Counted from the stretch's first letter, positions 33,887-45,216 are shown. The stretch: DNA of 64,000 nt from Streptomyces cyanogenus (GCF_017526105.1 NZ_CP071839.1:3960001-4024000); one strand, 5' to 3'. Program-made: numbers and translations. The notes: a model not told the origin generated them from the sequence alone.

Positions 33887-34912
33887 TCACGCCGGCGTCA
33901 GCAGGTTGCCGTGGTGTCGCTGCGCCACCAGCGGGTGCGCCCTGAGTTTGCCCTTGAGTTCGTTGTAGCCGTACTCGGCGTAGAGGGGGTTCGTCGGGTC
34001 CGTCGTCATGCCGGGGGCCGTCGCCGCGTGCGGGAACGGGAGCGGGGCGATCTTCGCGTCCAGGCGCGGGTTGTAGAAGAACGGGACCGAGAAGCGCTCC
34101 GTGGCGCCGGGCGGGCTGACCACGCGGTGGTTGGTGGCGAGCAGGTAGCCGTTGGTCGCCACCTCCAGGAGTTCGCCGAGGTTGACGACGAACGCGCCTT
34201 CGAGCGGCGGTACGTCGTGGAAGCGGCCGTCCTCGCGCTGGACCTGGAGGCCGCCGACGGTGTCCTGGAGGAGCAGGGTCAGGAAGCCGTAGTCCTTGTG
34301 GGCGCCGACGCCCTGGCCGGTGCCGTCGTCCGCGCTGCCGGGGTAGCGGACGAGTTTGAGGTGCGGGTGGGCGTGCGGGCCGAAGACCGGGTCGTAGAAG
34401 TCGGCCGGGGCGCCGATGGCGGTCAGCAGTTCGTGCAGGAGGCGGTGGGCGACCTCGCTCAGCCGGTCGATCCAGGCGAGGGCGGCCGTGCGCAGTTCGG
34501 GGAGGGCGGCCGGCCACTGGTTGGGGCCCTGCAGCCACCAGTACGGGGGCTCGCCGGGGCCGGGGGTCCGGGCGGGGCGTTCGGCGCCGATGTCGAGCTG
34601 GTCGCGCCAGTCGCGGGCGCCGCCGGTGCGCTCGTCGCCGGTGCGGGTGTAGCCGCGGAAGTGCGGGGAGCCGACGTTGTCGAGGGCGAGCCGGTCGGCC
34701 TCGGGGAGGGCGAAGAAGGCGCGCATGGCGGTGAGCAGCGCGTCGGTCTCGGCCCGGGTGACGCCGTGTCCGACGAGCTGGAAGAAGCCCACGTCGTGGG
34801 CGGCGCTGTGCAGCTGGGCGTGGAGCAGGGACCGGGCCTGGGGGCCGCGGTCGGCGGCCGACAGGTCGATGATCGGGAGCTGGTCGTACGACGTCGCTGT
34901 GTACGTGGTCAT
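33887..34912 (-). CDS. 2-oxoglutarate/Fe(II) dioxygenase, isopenicillin N synthase family
   Basis: A 341-residue non-haem iron oxygenase. The non-haem dioxygenase N-terminal domain (PIIDLSAADRG; GFFQLVGHGV) is followed by the jelly roll with the iron triad His-x-Asp in GAHKDYGFLTLLL near residue 225 and His in ATNHRVV near 282, plus the R-x-S pair ERFSVP for 2-oxoglutarate. Substrate unknown. A cysteine-type leader peptide lies just upstream (35015-35095), suggesting control by sulfur supply. Confidence 0.9.
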   Translation of the reverse strand: MTTYTATSYDQLPIIDLSAADRGPQARSLLHAQLHSAAHDVGFFQLVGHGVTRAETDALLTAMRAFFALPEADRLALDNVGSPHFRGYTRTGDERTGGARDWRDQLDIGAERPARTPGPGEPPYWWLQGPNQWPAALPELRTAALAWIDRLSEVAHRLLHELLTAIGAPADFYDPVFGPHAHPHLKLVRYPGSADDGTGQGVGAHKDYGFLTLLLQDTVGGLQVQREDGRFHDVPPLEGAFVVNLGELLEVATNGYLLATNHRVVSPPGATERFSVPFFYNPRLDAKIAPLPFPHAATAPGMTTDPTNPLYAEYGYNELKGKLRAHPLVAQRHHGNLLTPA

Positions 34913-35014
34913 GGGTGCGTCCGCTGGGTGTACGGGGCACGGGTGGCCGCCGAGGGTGGGGCGGGCCCCCGGGTGCCGGAAAAGGTGAAGAAGAAGGGTG
35001 CTGCGGGGGGCTGG

Positions 35015-35095
35015 TCAGGCGGAGAAGTGACGACAGCCCATGCTCGTGACGCGCACGTAGTCCACGTGGCGGCGGCGGACGAGCATCGGAAGCAT
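35015..35095 (-). CDS. Putative sulfur-responsive leader peptide
   Basis: A 26-residue frame whose core RRRHVDYVRVTSMGCR matches the short actinobacterial leader peptides (Arg-rich, HVD, then Ser-x-x-Cys-Arg) found before sulfur assimilation and transport genes. There, ribosome stalling at the Cys codon is thought to regulate the gene behind. It ends 103 bases before the dioxygenase start, and a GC-rich stretch between them could form alternative hairpins. It begins 35 bases after the TetR stop. Confidence 0.75.
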   Translation of the reverse strand: MLPMLVRRRHVDYVRVTSMGCRHFSA

Positions 35096-35129
35096 GGGCC
35101 AAGGGTAACGCGCCCCCGCGATCGCTCCC

Positions 35130-35726
35130 TCAGCCCAGGGTTTCGTCCAGCAGGGCCGCCCACTGGGCGACGACCCGTTCGCGGCGGGCGGTGTCGTCGG
35201 TGAGGAGGTTGGCGAGGCCCAGGCCGCGGGCCATGTCGAGGAGGCCCTGGACGGTTTCGCGGACGCCGGGGCGGGATTCGTCGGCGCCGAGGAGTTCGAC
35301 GGCGATGCGGTGGGTCTCGCGGCCGACGCGGGCCTCCAGCTCGGTGACCCGCGGGCGCAGCTGGTCCTCGTCGGAGGCGGCGACCCACAGGTGGAGGGCG
35401 GCGCGGAAGAGGGGGCCGGTGTAGAGGTCGACCAGGGCCGCGACGACGGCCCGGCGGTCGGCGGGGCCGTCCGGGAAGAGGGCGCGCAGGGCGAGGGAGC
35501 GTTCCTCGGAGACGTACTCGACGGCGGCGGTGAAGAGGTCCTCCCGGGTCGGGAAGTGGTGCTGGGCGGCGCCCCGGGAGACGCCGGCGCGTTCGGCGAC
35601 GACGGCGACCGTGGAGCCCGCCCAGCCGTGTTCGGCGAGGCAGGCCACGGCGGCCTCCAGGAGCCGCTGCCGGGTGGCCCGGCTGCGGTCCTGCTTGGGA
35701 ACGCGCTCGCGTTCGGTCGTACTCAC
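35130..35726 (-). CDS. TetR family transcriptional regulator
   Basis: A 198-residue repressor. The helix-turn-helix occupies residues 15-60 (RQRLLEAAVACLAEHGWAGS; AGVSRGAAQHHFPTREDL), and the rest is the helical ligand domain. GTG 35726 overlaps the enoyl-CoA hydratase stop (GTGA); ATG 35735 is a nine-base longer option. As last gene of the 10-kb operon it is the natural candidate to sense a CoA ester and bind the palindrome at 45249-45260. Confidence 0.9.
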   Translation of the reverse strand: MSTTERERVPKQDRSRATRQRLLEAAVACLAEHGWAGSTVAVVAERAGVSRGAAQHHFPTREDLFTAAVEYVSEERSLALRALFPDGPADRRAVVAALVDLYTGPLFRAALHLWVAASDEDQLRPRVTELEARVGRETHRIAVELLGADESRPGVRETVQGLLDMARGLGLANLLTDDTARRERVVAQWAALLDETLG

Positions 35727-36469
35727 ACCACCCATGCCGCATCACGTCTTTCCAGGAAGGCCGTCATCCCCTCCCGGGCCTGGGGGGAGGCGAACAGCCG
35801 GGCCGAGAGCGCGGTCAGCTCGGCCGCGTCCCGGTCGAATGTCTCCAGCACCCTAGTCGTGAGCAGCCTTTTCGTCTCGGCCAGGGCCTGGGGGGCGGAG
35901 CGGCGCAGGCCGTCGAGGACGGGGGCGAGGGCGGTGTCGACGTCGTCCGCGGTGGCCGTCAGCAGGCCCAGGCGTACGGCCTCGGCGGGGCCGAAGCGTT
36001 CGCCGGTGAGGTAGTAGCGGGCCAGGGCGCGGGGGTCGGCGCGCGGGATCACCGGCAGGGAGATCACGGCGGGGGCGACTGCGATGCGTACCTCGGTGAA
36101 GGCGAAGGTGGCGTCGGTGGAGGCGGCGGCGATGTCGCAGGCGGCGAGCAGGCCGAGGCCGCCGGCGCGGACGTGGCCGGTGACCCGGGCGAGCACCGGT
36201 TTGGGCAGCTCGACGATCTGCCGGAGCAGGGCCACCAGGGCGTCGGGGTCGGGGGGGTCTCTCAGGTCGGCGCCGGCACAGAACGTCGTACCGGTGTGGG
36301 TGAGGACCACGGCCCGTACGTCCGGGTCCTTGCCGCAGTCGGTGAGGGCTTCGGCGAGTTCGGTGACGAGTGCGGCGGACAGGGCGTTGCGGGTTCCGGT
36401 GGCGTCGAGGCTGAGGGTTTCGACGGCACGCGCGCGCGTGCGGCCGATCGGTCGGGTCGGGTCGGTCAC
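35723..36469 (-). CDS. Enoyl-CoA hydratase family protein
   Basis: A 248-residue crotonase-fold protein with the oxyanion loops CAGADL near residue 65 and RAGGLGLLAACD near 105. In the liu/atu type of pathway this position is filled by a methylglutaconyl-CoA or isohexenyl-glutaconyl-CoA hydratase. GTG 36469 overlaps the CoA ligase stop (GTGA). Confidence 0.9.
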   Translation of the reverse strand: MTDPTRPIGRTRARAVETLSLDATGTRNALSAALVTELAEALTDCGKDPDVRAVVLTHTGTTFCAGADLRDPPDPDALVALLRQIVELPKPVLARVTGHVRAGGLGLLAACDIAAASTDATFAFTEVRIAVAPAVISLPVIPRADPRALARYYLTGERFGPAEAVRLGLLTATADDVDTALAPVLDGLRRSAPQALAETKRLLTTRVLETFDRDAAELTALSARLFASPQAREGMTAFLERRDAAWVV

Positions 36470-38034
36470 GTGTGCTCCCTGAGCTGCCGGCGCAGGATCT
36501 TGCCGGAGTCGGCGCGCGGGACGGTGTCGATGAAGGTGATCCGGCGGATGCGTTTGTACGGGGCGACGCGTTCGGCGACGTACAGGAGGACGTCGTTCTC
36601 GGTGAGGTCGCCGGCGGTGGGCTGGCGGACGACGAAGGCGTGCGGGATCTCGTTGCCGTCGTCGTTGTAGGCGCCGATGACGGCGGCGTCGGCGATGCCG
36701 GGGTGGGTGAGCAGGAGGGCCTCCAGTTCGGCGGGGGCCACCTGGAAGCCCTTGTACTTGATCAGTTCCTTCACCCGGTCGACGACGAACAGCCAGCCGT
36801 CCGCGTCCACGTGTCCGACGTCCCCGGTGTGCAGCCAGCCGTCGGCGTCGATCATGGCGGCGGTGGCGTCGGGGCGGCCGAGGTAGCCCTTCATCACCTG
36901 GGGGCCGCGGATGAGGATCTCGCCGGGCTCGCCGGGGCCGAGGTCCTTGCCGGGGTCGTCCGGGGAGACGATCCGCATCTCGGTGCCGGCGATGAGCCGG
37001 CCGACCGTGCCGGCGGGGGCCTCGCGCAGCCGGTCCAGGGGGACGACGTGGGTGCCTGGGGACAGTTCCGTCATGCCGTAGGCCTGGCCGATCGGGGGCA
37101 GGCCGAGGCGTTCGGCGCAGGCGAGGGCGAGCCGGGAGTCCAGCGGGGCGGCGGCGCTGATGACGTACTGCACCGAGGAGAGGTCGTAGCGGCTGACCGC
37201 CGGGTGCTTGGCGAGGGCGAGGACGATCGGCGGGGCGACGTACAGCCCGGTGATGCGGTGCTTCTCGATGGCGGCGAGGAAGGTCTCCAGGTCGAAGCGT
37301 GGCAGGACGACGACGGTGGCGCCGTTGCGCAGGGGCGCGTTCATCAGGGCGGTGTGGCCGTAGATGTGGAAGAACGGCAGGACGGCGAGGATGCGGTCGC
37401 CGGGGCCGGCGGGGACGGCGGGTTCCAGCTGGGCGAGGTTGGTGGCGATCTGCCGGTGCGTGAGCATGACGCCCTTGGGGGTGCCGGTGGTGCCGGAGGA
37501 GTACGGCAGCGCGGCGATGTCCTGCGCCGGGTCGATGCCGGGATCCGGTTCGGGGGCGGTGGTGGCGAGCAGGTCGATCAGCGAGCGGTGGCCGGGTGCG
37601 CTGTCGCACACGAGGATCTCCCGTACGCCGCCCGCGATCTCGGCGGCCCGGCGGGCGGTCTCCAGCAGGGGGGAGACGGTGACGATCCAGCGCGCGCCGC
37701 TGTCGCCGAGCTGCTTGGCGAACTCCTCGGCGGTGGCGAGCGGGTGCACGGTGGTGACGGTGGCACCCGCGCGCGTGGCCGCGTAGAAGGCGGTCGGGAA
37801 GACGATCGTGTTGGGGCTGTGCAGGGCGAGGACCTCGCCCTTGCGGACGCCGGTGTCGGCGAGGGCGGCGGCCAGGCGCCGGTGGAACCGGTCCACCTGC
37901 TCGTACGTGAGGGTGGTGCCGTCCGTGCCGTCGACGAGGGCGGGCCGGTCGCCGAAGGCGGCGGCGTGGCCCAGGACGGCCTCGTGGATGGGGAGTTCTA
38001 CGGGCGGAACGTCTGCGTACTCGCTGCGGAACAC
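36466..38034 (-). CDS. 4-coumarate/cinnamate:CoA ligase-like enzyme
   Basis: A 522-residue ANL-superfamily ligase: P-loop YSSGTTGTPKGV near residue 178, YGMTE near 325, GYLGRPDATA and HTGDVG near 400, and the catalytic Lys in ADSGKILRR at the end. It closely resembles the S. coelicolor cinnamate:CoA ligase encoded in the same gene order. GTG 38034 follows AGGAGG. In the operon it may activate a branched or aryl acid to its CoA ester. Confidence 0.92.
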   Translation of the reverse strand: MFRSEYADVPPVELPIHEAVLGHAAAFGDRPALVDGTDGTTLTYEQVDRFHRRLAAALADTGVRKGEVLALHSPNTIVFPTAFYAATRAGATVTTVHPLATAEEFAKQLGDSGARWIVTVSPLLETARRAAEIAGGVREILVCDSAPGHRSLIDLLATTAPEPDPGIDPAQDIAALPYSSGTTGTPKGVMLTHRQIATNLAQLEPAVPAGPGDRILAVLPFFHIYGHTALMNAPLRNGATVVVLPRFDLETFLAAIEKHRITGLYVAPPIVLALAKHPAVSRYDLSSVQYVISAAAPLDSRLALACAERLGLPPIGQAYGMTELSPGTHVVPLDRLREAPAGTVGRLIAGTEMRIVSPDDPGKDLGPGEPGEILIRGPQVMKGYLGRPDATAAMIDADGWLHTGDVGHVDADGWLFVVDRVKELIKYKGFQVAPAELEALLLTHPGIADAAVIGAYNDDGNEIPHAFVVRQPTAGDLTENDVLLYVAERVAPYKRIRRITFIDTVPRADSGKILRRQLREHT

Positions 38035-38056
38035 GGTTCCTCCTCGCAGGGGCCGC

Positions 38057-39247
38057 TCAGTAGGACTTGGGCAGGCCCAGGGTCTGGTGGGAGACGTAGT
38101 TGAGAATCATCTCCCGGCTCACCGGGGCAATACGAGCCACGCGCGCGGCCGTTATCAACGAGGCGAGTCCGAATTCCCGGGTGAGCCCGTTGCCGCCGAG
38201 GGTGTGCACGGCCTGGTCGACGGCCTTCACGCAGGCCTCCGCGGCCGCGTACTTGGCCATGTTGGCGGCCTCGCCCGCGCCGATGTCGTCGCCGGAGTCG
38301 TAGAGGTGTGCCGCCTTCTGCGTCATCAGCCGGGCCAGCTCCAGGTCGATGTGGGCCTGCGCGAGGGGGTGCGCGATGGCCTGGTGGGCGCCGATGGGTG
38401 CCTTCCACACGGTGCGGTCGCGGGCGTACTCGACGGCCTTGGACAGGGCGTACCGGCCCATGCCGATCGCGAACGCGGCCGTCATGATCCGCTCGGGGTT
38501 GAGCCCGGCGAACAGCTGGAGCAGGCCGGCGTCCTCTCCCCCGCTGCCGGAAGCGTGGGAGGGGCCCCCGCCCACGAGCGCGTCGGCGGGCAGTCGTACG
38601 TCGTCCAGGACCAGCTCGAACTGCTTCTCCGCCGCGCTCAGTTCCATGTCGATGGGCCGCTTCTGGAAGCCCTCGGCGTCCGTCGGCACGATGAACAGGC
38701 AGGGCTTGAGGCTGCCGGTGCGTGCGTCCTCGGTACGGCCGACGATCAGGACGGCGTCGGCCATGTCGACCCCGGAGATGAACACCTTGCGGCCGGTGAG
38801 CAGCCAGTCGGTGCCGTCCCGGCGGGCCGTGGTGGTGATGCGGTGGCTGTTGGAGCCGGCGTCGGGCTCGGTGATGCCGAAGGCCATGAGGCGGGTGCCG
38901 TCGGCGATTCCGGGGAGCCAGGTGCGCTTCTGGTCCTCGGTGCCGAAGCGGGAGATCACGGTGCCGCAGATGGCCGGGGAGACGACCAGCATGAGCAGGG
39001 GTGAGCCGGCGGCGCCCAGCTCTTCGAGCACGATGGCGAGGTCCGCTATGCCTCCGCCGCCGCCTCCGTGCTCCTCGGGGAGGCTGACGCCGAGGTAGCC
39101 GAGTTTCCCCGCCTCGGACCAGAGTTCGGTGGGCGGCTTGCCCTCGGCGACGGTGCGGGTGAGGTACTCGCGGCCGTAGCGCTTGCCGAGGGCGGCTACC
39201 GCGGATCGTAGGGCCTTGTGCTCTTCGGATTCGATGACGGCGGTCAT
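38057..39247 (-). CDS. Acyl-CoA dehydrogenase
   Basis: A 396-residue flavoenzyme with the usual three-domain layout (FGITEPDAGSNSHR middle-domain motif; HTLGGNGLTREFGL near the end). Around residue 225 a Gly/Ser-rich stretch GGGPSHASGSGGEDAG interrupts an otherwise conserved loop. It is encoded by a GC-rich near-palindrome at about 38530-38575 and looks like an in-frame insertion. It lies 56 bases after the carboxylase alpha gene and is probably an isovaleryl- or citronellyl-CoA dehydrogenase equivalent (inference). Confidence 0.9.
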   Translation of the reverse strand: MTAVIESEEHKALRSAVAALGKRYGREYLTRTVAEGKPPTELWSEAGKLGYLGVSLPEEHGGGGGGIADLAIVLEELGAAGSPLLMLVVSPAICGTVISRFGTEDQKRTWLPGIADGTRLMAFGITEPDAGSNSHRITTTARRDGTDWLLTGRKVFISGVDMADAVLIVGRTEDARTGSLKPCLFIVPTDAEGFQKRPIDMELSAAEKQFELVLDDVRLPADALVGGGPSHASGSGGEDAGLLQLFAGLNPERIMTAAFAIGMGRYALSKAVEYARDRTVWKAPIGAHQAIAHPLAQAHIDLELARLMTQKAAHLYDSGDDIGAGEAANMAKYAAAEACVKAVDQAVHTLGGNGLTREFGLASLITAARVARIAPVSREMILNYVSHQTLGLPKSY

Positions 39248-39280
39248 GCGGTTCCTCCGCGTGCGGGTTGTGGACGGCTG

Positions 39281-39302
39281 GTCGCGCGGTTCCCCGCGCC
39301 CC
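39281..39302. repeat. Half copy of the dispersed GC-rich repeat
   Basis: GTCGCGCGGTTCCCCGCG and following Cs repeat the left arm of the element at 26851-26896. It abuts the stop codon of the acyl-CoA carboxylase alpha gene and may process or attenuate the operon message. Confidence 0.6.
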
Positions 39303-39303
39303 C

Positions 39304-41145
39304 TCAGGTCGGCTGCACCACCGCCAGCAACATGCCCGGCTCGACCTGCTGCCCGGGCCTGGCGTGGAGGGCGCTGAGCGTTCCTGCGGTCGGTGCCGGG
39401 ATCATGTGCTGCATCTTCATCGCCTCCACCCAGATGAGGCCCTGACCGGCCTGAACCGTTGCCCCTTCGGTCAGCCCGTCGGCGACGCGTACGACCGTGC
39501 CGGGCATCGGCGCGATCAGGGAGCCCGGGGCGAGCTGGGCGGCGGGGTCGGGGAAGCGGGGCAGGGCGGTGAGGCGGGTGGCGCCCACGTGGACCTGGTC
39601 GCCGTACCGGGCCACCTCGAACTTGCGCCGTACGCCGTCCACTTCGAGTACGACGAGACGCGCGTCGGCGTGGACGACCCGGACCCCGTCCGCCGCGAGG
39701 CCGTCCCGGGTGTGCCGGTAGCGGACCTCGTGCTCCTCCCCCGCCATCTCGTACCGCTTCACCTGCGGCTGCGAGGGAACGTTGCGCCAGCCGCCGAAGC
39801 GGGAGCGGCCGTGGGCGTCGGCGAGGGCGGCGGCCAGCGGCGCGTGGGGATCCGTGGCGGGCTCGGCCAGGTCGCCGAGGTGACGGTCGTAGAAGCCGGT
39901 GTCCATGCGGGCGGCCGTGAACTCCGGGTGCCGCAGGGAGCGCACCAGGAGGTCCCGGTTGGTGACCGGGCCGTGGATCGCGGCGGACTCCAGCGCGCCG
40001 GCGAGCCTGCGGACCGCCTCCGCGCGCGTGGGGGCGTGGGCGACGACCTTGGCGAGCATCGGGTCGTAGTGGACGCCGATGGTGTCGCCGTCGGTGTAGC
40101 CGGTGTCCAGGCGGACGCCGTCCGGTACGGCGAGGCGGTGCAGGGTGCCGGTCTGGGGGGCCCAGCCGTGGGCGGGGTCCTCGGCGTAGAGGCGGGCCTC
40201 GATCGCGTGGCCCCGCGCGCGCGGGGGCTCGGTCCCCAGGGCGTGGCCCTCGGCGATCCGGATCTGTTCCGCGACCAGGTCGATGCCGAACACGGCCTCG
40301 GTGACGGGGTGTTCGACCTGGAGGCGGGTGTTCATCTCCAGGAAGTGGGCGCGGCCGTCGGCGACCAGGAACTCGACCGTGCCGGCGCCGGTGTAGGAGA
40401 CGGCGCGGGCGGCGCGTACGGCCAGCGTGCGCAGCTCGTCCGCGAGCGCCGGGGTGAGTCCGGGCGCCGGTGCCTCCTCGATCACCTTCTGGTGGCGGCG
40501 CTGGAGGGAGCAGTCGCGGGTGCCGAGCGGCCAGACGGTGCCGTGGGTGTCGGCGAGGATCTGCACCTCGACATGGCGGCCGTGTTCGAGGTACGGCTCC
40601 ACGAAGACCTCGCCGTCGCCGAAGGCGCTCGCGGCCTCGGCGCGCGCGCCCTCCAGCGCGGCCGGCAGCTCCTCCAGGCGGCGCACGATCCGCATCCCGC
40701 GTCCGCCGCCGCCCGCCGCCGCCTTCACCAGCACGGGCAGGTCGGCCTCGGTCACCTCGTGCAGGGGCTCGATGCCCAGCAGCTGCTTGGCGCGGGTCTT
40801 GGACGCCATGGCCTCGATGGCCTGCGGGGGCGGGCCGATCCAGACCAGGCCGGCGTCGAGGACGGCGCGGGCGAAGCCGGGGTTCTCAGAGAGGAAGCCG
40901 TACCCGGGGTGCACGGCGCCGGCGCCGGACGCCAGGGCCGCCTTCACGATCAGGTCGCCGCGCAGGTAGGTCTCGGCGGGTGCCGCGCCCGGCAGCCGTA
41001 CCGCCGTGTCGGCCACGCGCGCGTGGAGCGCGTCCGCGTCGGCGTCGGAGTGCACGGCGACCGTGCGGATGCCGAGGTCGGCGCAGGTGCGGAAGACGCG
41101 GCAGGCGATCTCGCCCCGGTTGGCGACGAGCACGCTGGAAATCAT
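39304..41145 (-). CDS. Acyl-CoA carboxylase alpha subunit (biotin carboxylase plus carrier)
   Basis: A 613-residue protein: biotin carboxylase domain (VANRGEIACRVFRTC start, GGGGRGMRIV ATP-grasp loop near residue 150, FLEMNTRLQVEHPVTE near 255) followed by a linker and a biotinyl carrier domain with VEAMKMQHM near the end, where the Lys takes biotin. It carboxylates biotin with ATP and bicarbonate for the beta subunit encoded eight bases upstream. The ATP-grasp linker is shorter than in AccC. Confidence 0.94.
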   Translation of the reverse strand: MISSVLVANRGEIACRVFRTCADLGIRTVAVHSDADADALHARVADTAVRLPGAAPAETYLRGDLIVKAALASGAGAVHPGYGFLSENPGFARAVLDAGLVWIGPPPQAIEAMASKTRAKQLLGIEPLHEVTEADLPVLVKAAAGGGGRGMRIVRRLEELPAALEGARAEAASAFGDGEVFVEPYLEHGRHVEVQILADTHGTVWPLGTRDCSLQRRHQKVIEEAPAPGLTPALADELRTLAVRAARAVSYTGAGTVEFLVADGRAHFLEMNTRLQVEHPVTEAVFGIDLVAEQIRIAEGHALGTEPPRARGHAIEARLYAEDPAHGWAPQTGTLHRLAVPDGVRLDTGYTDGDTIGVHYDPMLAKVVAHAPTRAEAVRRLAGALESAAIHGPVTNRDLLVRSLRHPEFTAARMDTGFYDRHLGDLAEPATDPHAPLAAALADAHGRSRFGGWRNVPSQPQVKRYEMAGEEHEVRYRHTRDGLAADGVRVVHADARLVVLEVDGVRRKFEVARYGDQVHVGATRLTALPRFPDPAAQLAPGSLIAPMPGTVVRVADGLTEGATVQAGQGLIWVEAMKMQHMIPAPTAGTLSALHARPGQQVEPGMLLAVVQPT

Positions 41146-41153
41146 GTGGTCCC

Positions 41154-42748
<1,595 letters not shown>

Positions 42749-42752
<4 letters not shown>

Positions 42753-44425
42753 AGCAGGGTCTCCGGGATGTCCAGGTGGCGGGAGCGCAGCCATTCGCCG
42801 AGGGCCTTGGCCTGCGGGTCGAAACGGGCCTGCCCGGCGACGCCGGCGCCGAGGATGTTCTCGACGGCGAAGTTGAGGGCGCGCAGGTTCGGCAGCGGGT
42901 GCCGGGTGACGGGCAGCTCACGGGTCTCGGGCAGCAGCTGCCGGAACCTCTCGGTGGTCAGCGTGTGTGCGAGCCACCGCCAGGCCTCGTCGGTCCGCGC
43001 CCACACCCCGACGTTGGCGTTCCCGCCCTTGTCGCCGCTGCGCGCCCCGGCGACCAGCCCGAGGGGCGCCCGCCGGGTCGGCCCGGGCGGCAGGGGCTCC
43101 GGGAGGGGCGGGGACGGCACGGCCTCCAGGGGCCGCGTCTCCAGGGGCGCCGACACGGGGATACGGCGTCCGTCGTGGAGGACGGCCATATGGGCTACGT
43201 CCCCATGGGGCACGTACACATCCTCGAACACCCCATAAGGGGCGCCCTTTCCCGGTGGGGACAGCACATGGAAGCCCGGGTAGCTGGCGAGTGCCAGTTC
43301 CACGGCGGCCCCGCTCAGCGCGCGCCCCACGGCCTGCTGGTCCGGGTCGCGGACGACGAGCCGCAGCAGGGCACTGGCCGTCTCCTCGGTGTCCGCGTCG
43401 GCCCGGTCGGTCCGCACCAGCTCCCACCGCACGTCCCGGGGCGGCGACTTGGCGAGGGCCTCGCCGAGCTGTTCCCGCACCAGGGCCGCCTTGGCCTCGA
43501 TGTCGAGTCCGGTGAGGACGAAGACGACCTCGTTGCGGAAGCCGCCGAGCCGGTTGAGCCCGACCTTGAGCGTGGGCGGCGGCGCCTCCCCGCGCACCCC
43601 CTCGATCCGCACCCGGTCCGGCCCCTCCCGGCGCAGCCGTACCGTGTCCAGCCGGGCCGTGACGTCGGGTCCGGCGTACCGGGCGCCGCCGGTCTCGTAG
43701 AGCAGCTGGGCGGTGACCGTGCCCGTGTCCACGAAGCCGCCGGTGCCGGGGTGCTTGGTGATCACGCTGCTGCCGTCGGCGTGGAGTTCGGCGAGCGGGA
43801 AGCCGGGACGGCGTACGTCGCCCTCGCCGAAGAACGCGTAGTTCCCGCCGGTCGCCTGGGTCCCGCACTCCAGCACGTGCCCGGCGACGACGGCACCGGC
43901 GAGCCGGTCGTACTCCGTGGGCGTCCAGCCGAAGTGCGCCGCCGCGGGCCCGGTGACCAGGGCCGCGTCGGTCACCCGGCCGGTGATCACCACGTCGGCG
44001 CCGGCCCGCAGGCACGCGGCGATGCCGAACCCGCCGAGGTAGGCGTGGGCGGCGAGGGTGCCGGGATACGCGGCGGCCAGGTCGTCGCCCTCGACGTGCG
44101 CGACCCGCACCGGGACGCCGAGCCGGTCCGCCAGCTCCCGTGTCCGCTCGGCGAGTCCGGCCGGGTTGAGACCGCCCGCGTTGGCGACGATCCGCACCCC
44201 GCGCTCCCGGGCGAGGCCGAGGCAGTCCTCCAACTGGCGCAGGAAGGTGCGGGCGTACCCGGCGGAGGGGTCCTTCAGCCGGTCCCGGCCGAGGATGAGC
44301 ATGGTGAGTTCGGCGAGGTAGTCACCGGTGAGGACGTCCACCTCGCCGCCGGTGAGCATCTCGCGCAGGGCGTCGGAGCGGTCGCCGTAGAAGCCGGAGA
44401 AGTTCCCGATGCGCAGCGGCCTCAC
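42749..44425 (-). CDS. Acyclic terpene utilisation AtuA-like protein (DUF1446)
   Basis: A 558-residue protein beginning RIGNFSGFYGDRSDALREML, with a conserved GADVVITGRVTDAAL near residue 155 and an appended C-terminal domain (ARSGDKGGNANVGVW near 455). AtuA family members accompany the citronellol/geraniol pathway in Pseudomonas, and their reaction is not established. Start GTG 44425 overlaps the preceding stop (GTGA). Confidence 0.9.
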
Positions 44426-45216
44426 CGGCCGGCCCCCTTCGGCGGGCGGCCGGCGCCGGGCGGGCCCGCGAAGGCCTGGGCGATGCCGAGCCAGCGGTCG
44501 GCGTCCGGGCCCACGGCCGTCAGGGCGAGGTCGCCGCGGTGGGCGCGCCGGGTGACCAGGAGGCAGAAGTCGAGGGCGGGGCCGGTGACGCGCTGCGGGG
44601 CGTCCTGCGGGCCGTACGCCCACACCTCGCCGGACGGCGCGGCGAGTTCCACCCGGAACTCCTCCGCCGGCGGAGTGAGTCCGTGCACCCCGAAGGCGAA
44701 GTCACGGGTCCGCACCCCGAGCCGGGCCACATGTCGGAGACGGTCGGTGGGTGGGCGCACCACGCCCAGGGCGTCGGCGACGTCCAGCGCGTGGGCCCAG
44801 GTCTCCATAAGTCTGGCCGTGGCCATAGAGGCGGCGGACATGGGCGGGCCGTACCAGGGGAAGCGGGCGCCGGGCGGTGCGCCGCGCAGGGCCTCGTCCA
44901 GGGTGGTGCGCCCGGTGCGCCAGGCCGCCAGCAGGTCGGCGGGCGGGAGCGCGGCGCCCTCCTCCGCACCCTCGTCCACGAACGAGGCGGGGGCGGCGAG
45001 CGCCTTCTCCACCAGCGCCTGGAAGGCACCGGCGTCGGTGACGGCGAGCAGTGCCGAGCGGTCGGTCCAGGCGAGGTGCGCGATCTGGTGAGCGACGGTC
45101 CAGCCGGGGGCCGGGGTGGGCAGGGCCCACTGGTCCGGGGTCAACTCGGCCACGAGCAGGTCGAGTTCCTCGCTCTCGGCACGCAGGTCGTCGATGACGG
45201 GCGTCAGGTCGGCCAT
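44422..45216 (-). CDS. TIGR03084-type DinB-like metal-binding protein
   Basis: A 264-residue member of the mycothiol-dependent isomerase/DinB superfamily. Metal-type residues lie in WTVAHQIAHLAWTD near residue 40 and METWAHALDVADAL near 138. Function unknown; members often head acyl-CoA catabolic operons in actinomycetes. It is the first gene of the operon, read from the promoter carrying the palindrome at 45249-45260. Confidence 0.88.
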   Translation of the reverse strand: MADLTPVIDDLRAESEELDLLVAELTPDQWALPTPAPGWTVAHQIAHLAWTDRSALLAVTDAGAFQALVEKALAAPASFVDEGAEEGAALPPADLLAAWRTGRTTLDEALRGAPPGARFPWYGPPMSAASMATARLMETWAHALDVADALGVVRPPTDRLRHVARLGVRTRDFAFGVHGLTPPAEEFRVELAAPSGEVWAYGPQDAPQRVTGPALDFCLLVTRRAHRGDLALTAVGPDADRWLGIAQAFAGPPGAGRPPKGAGR

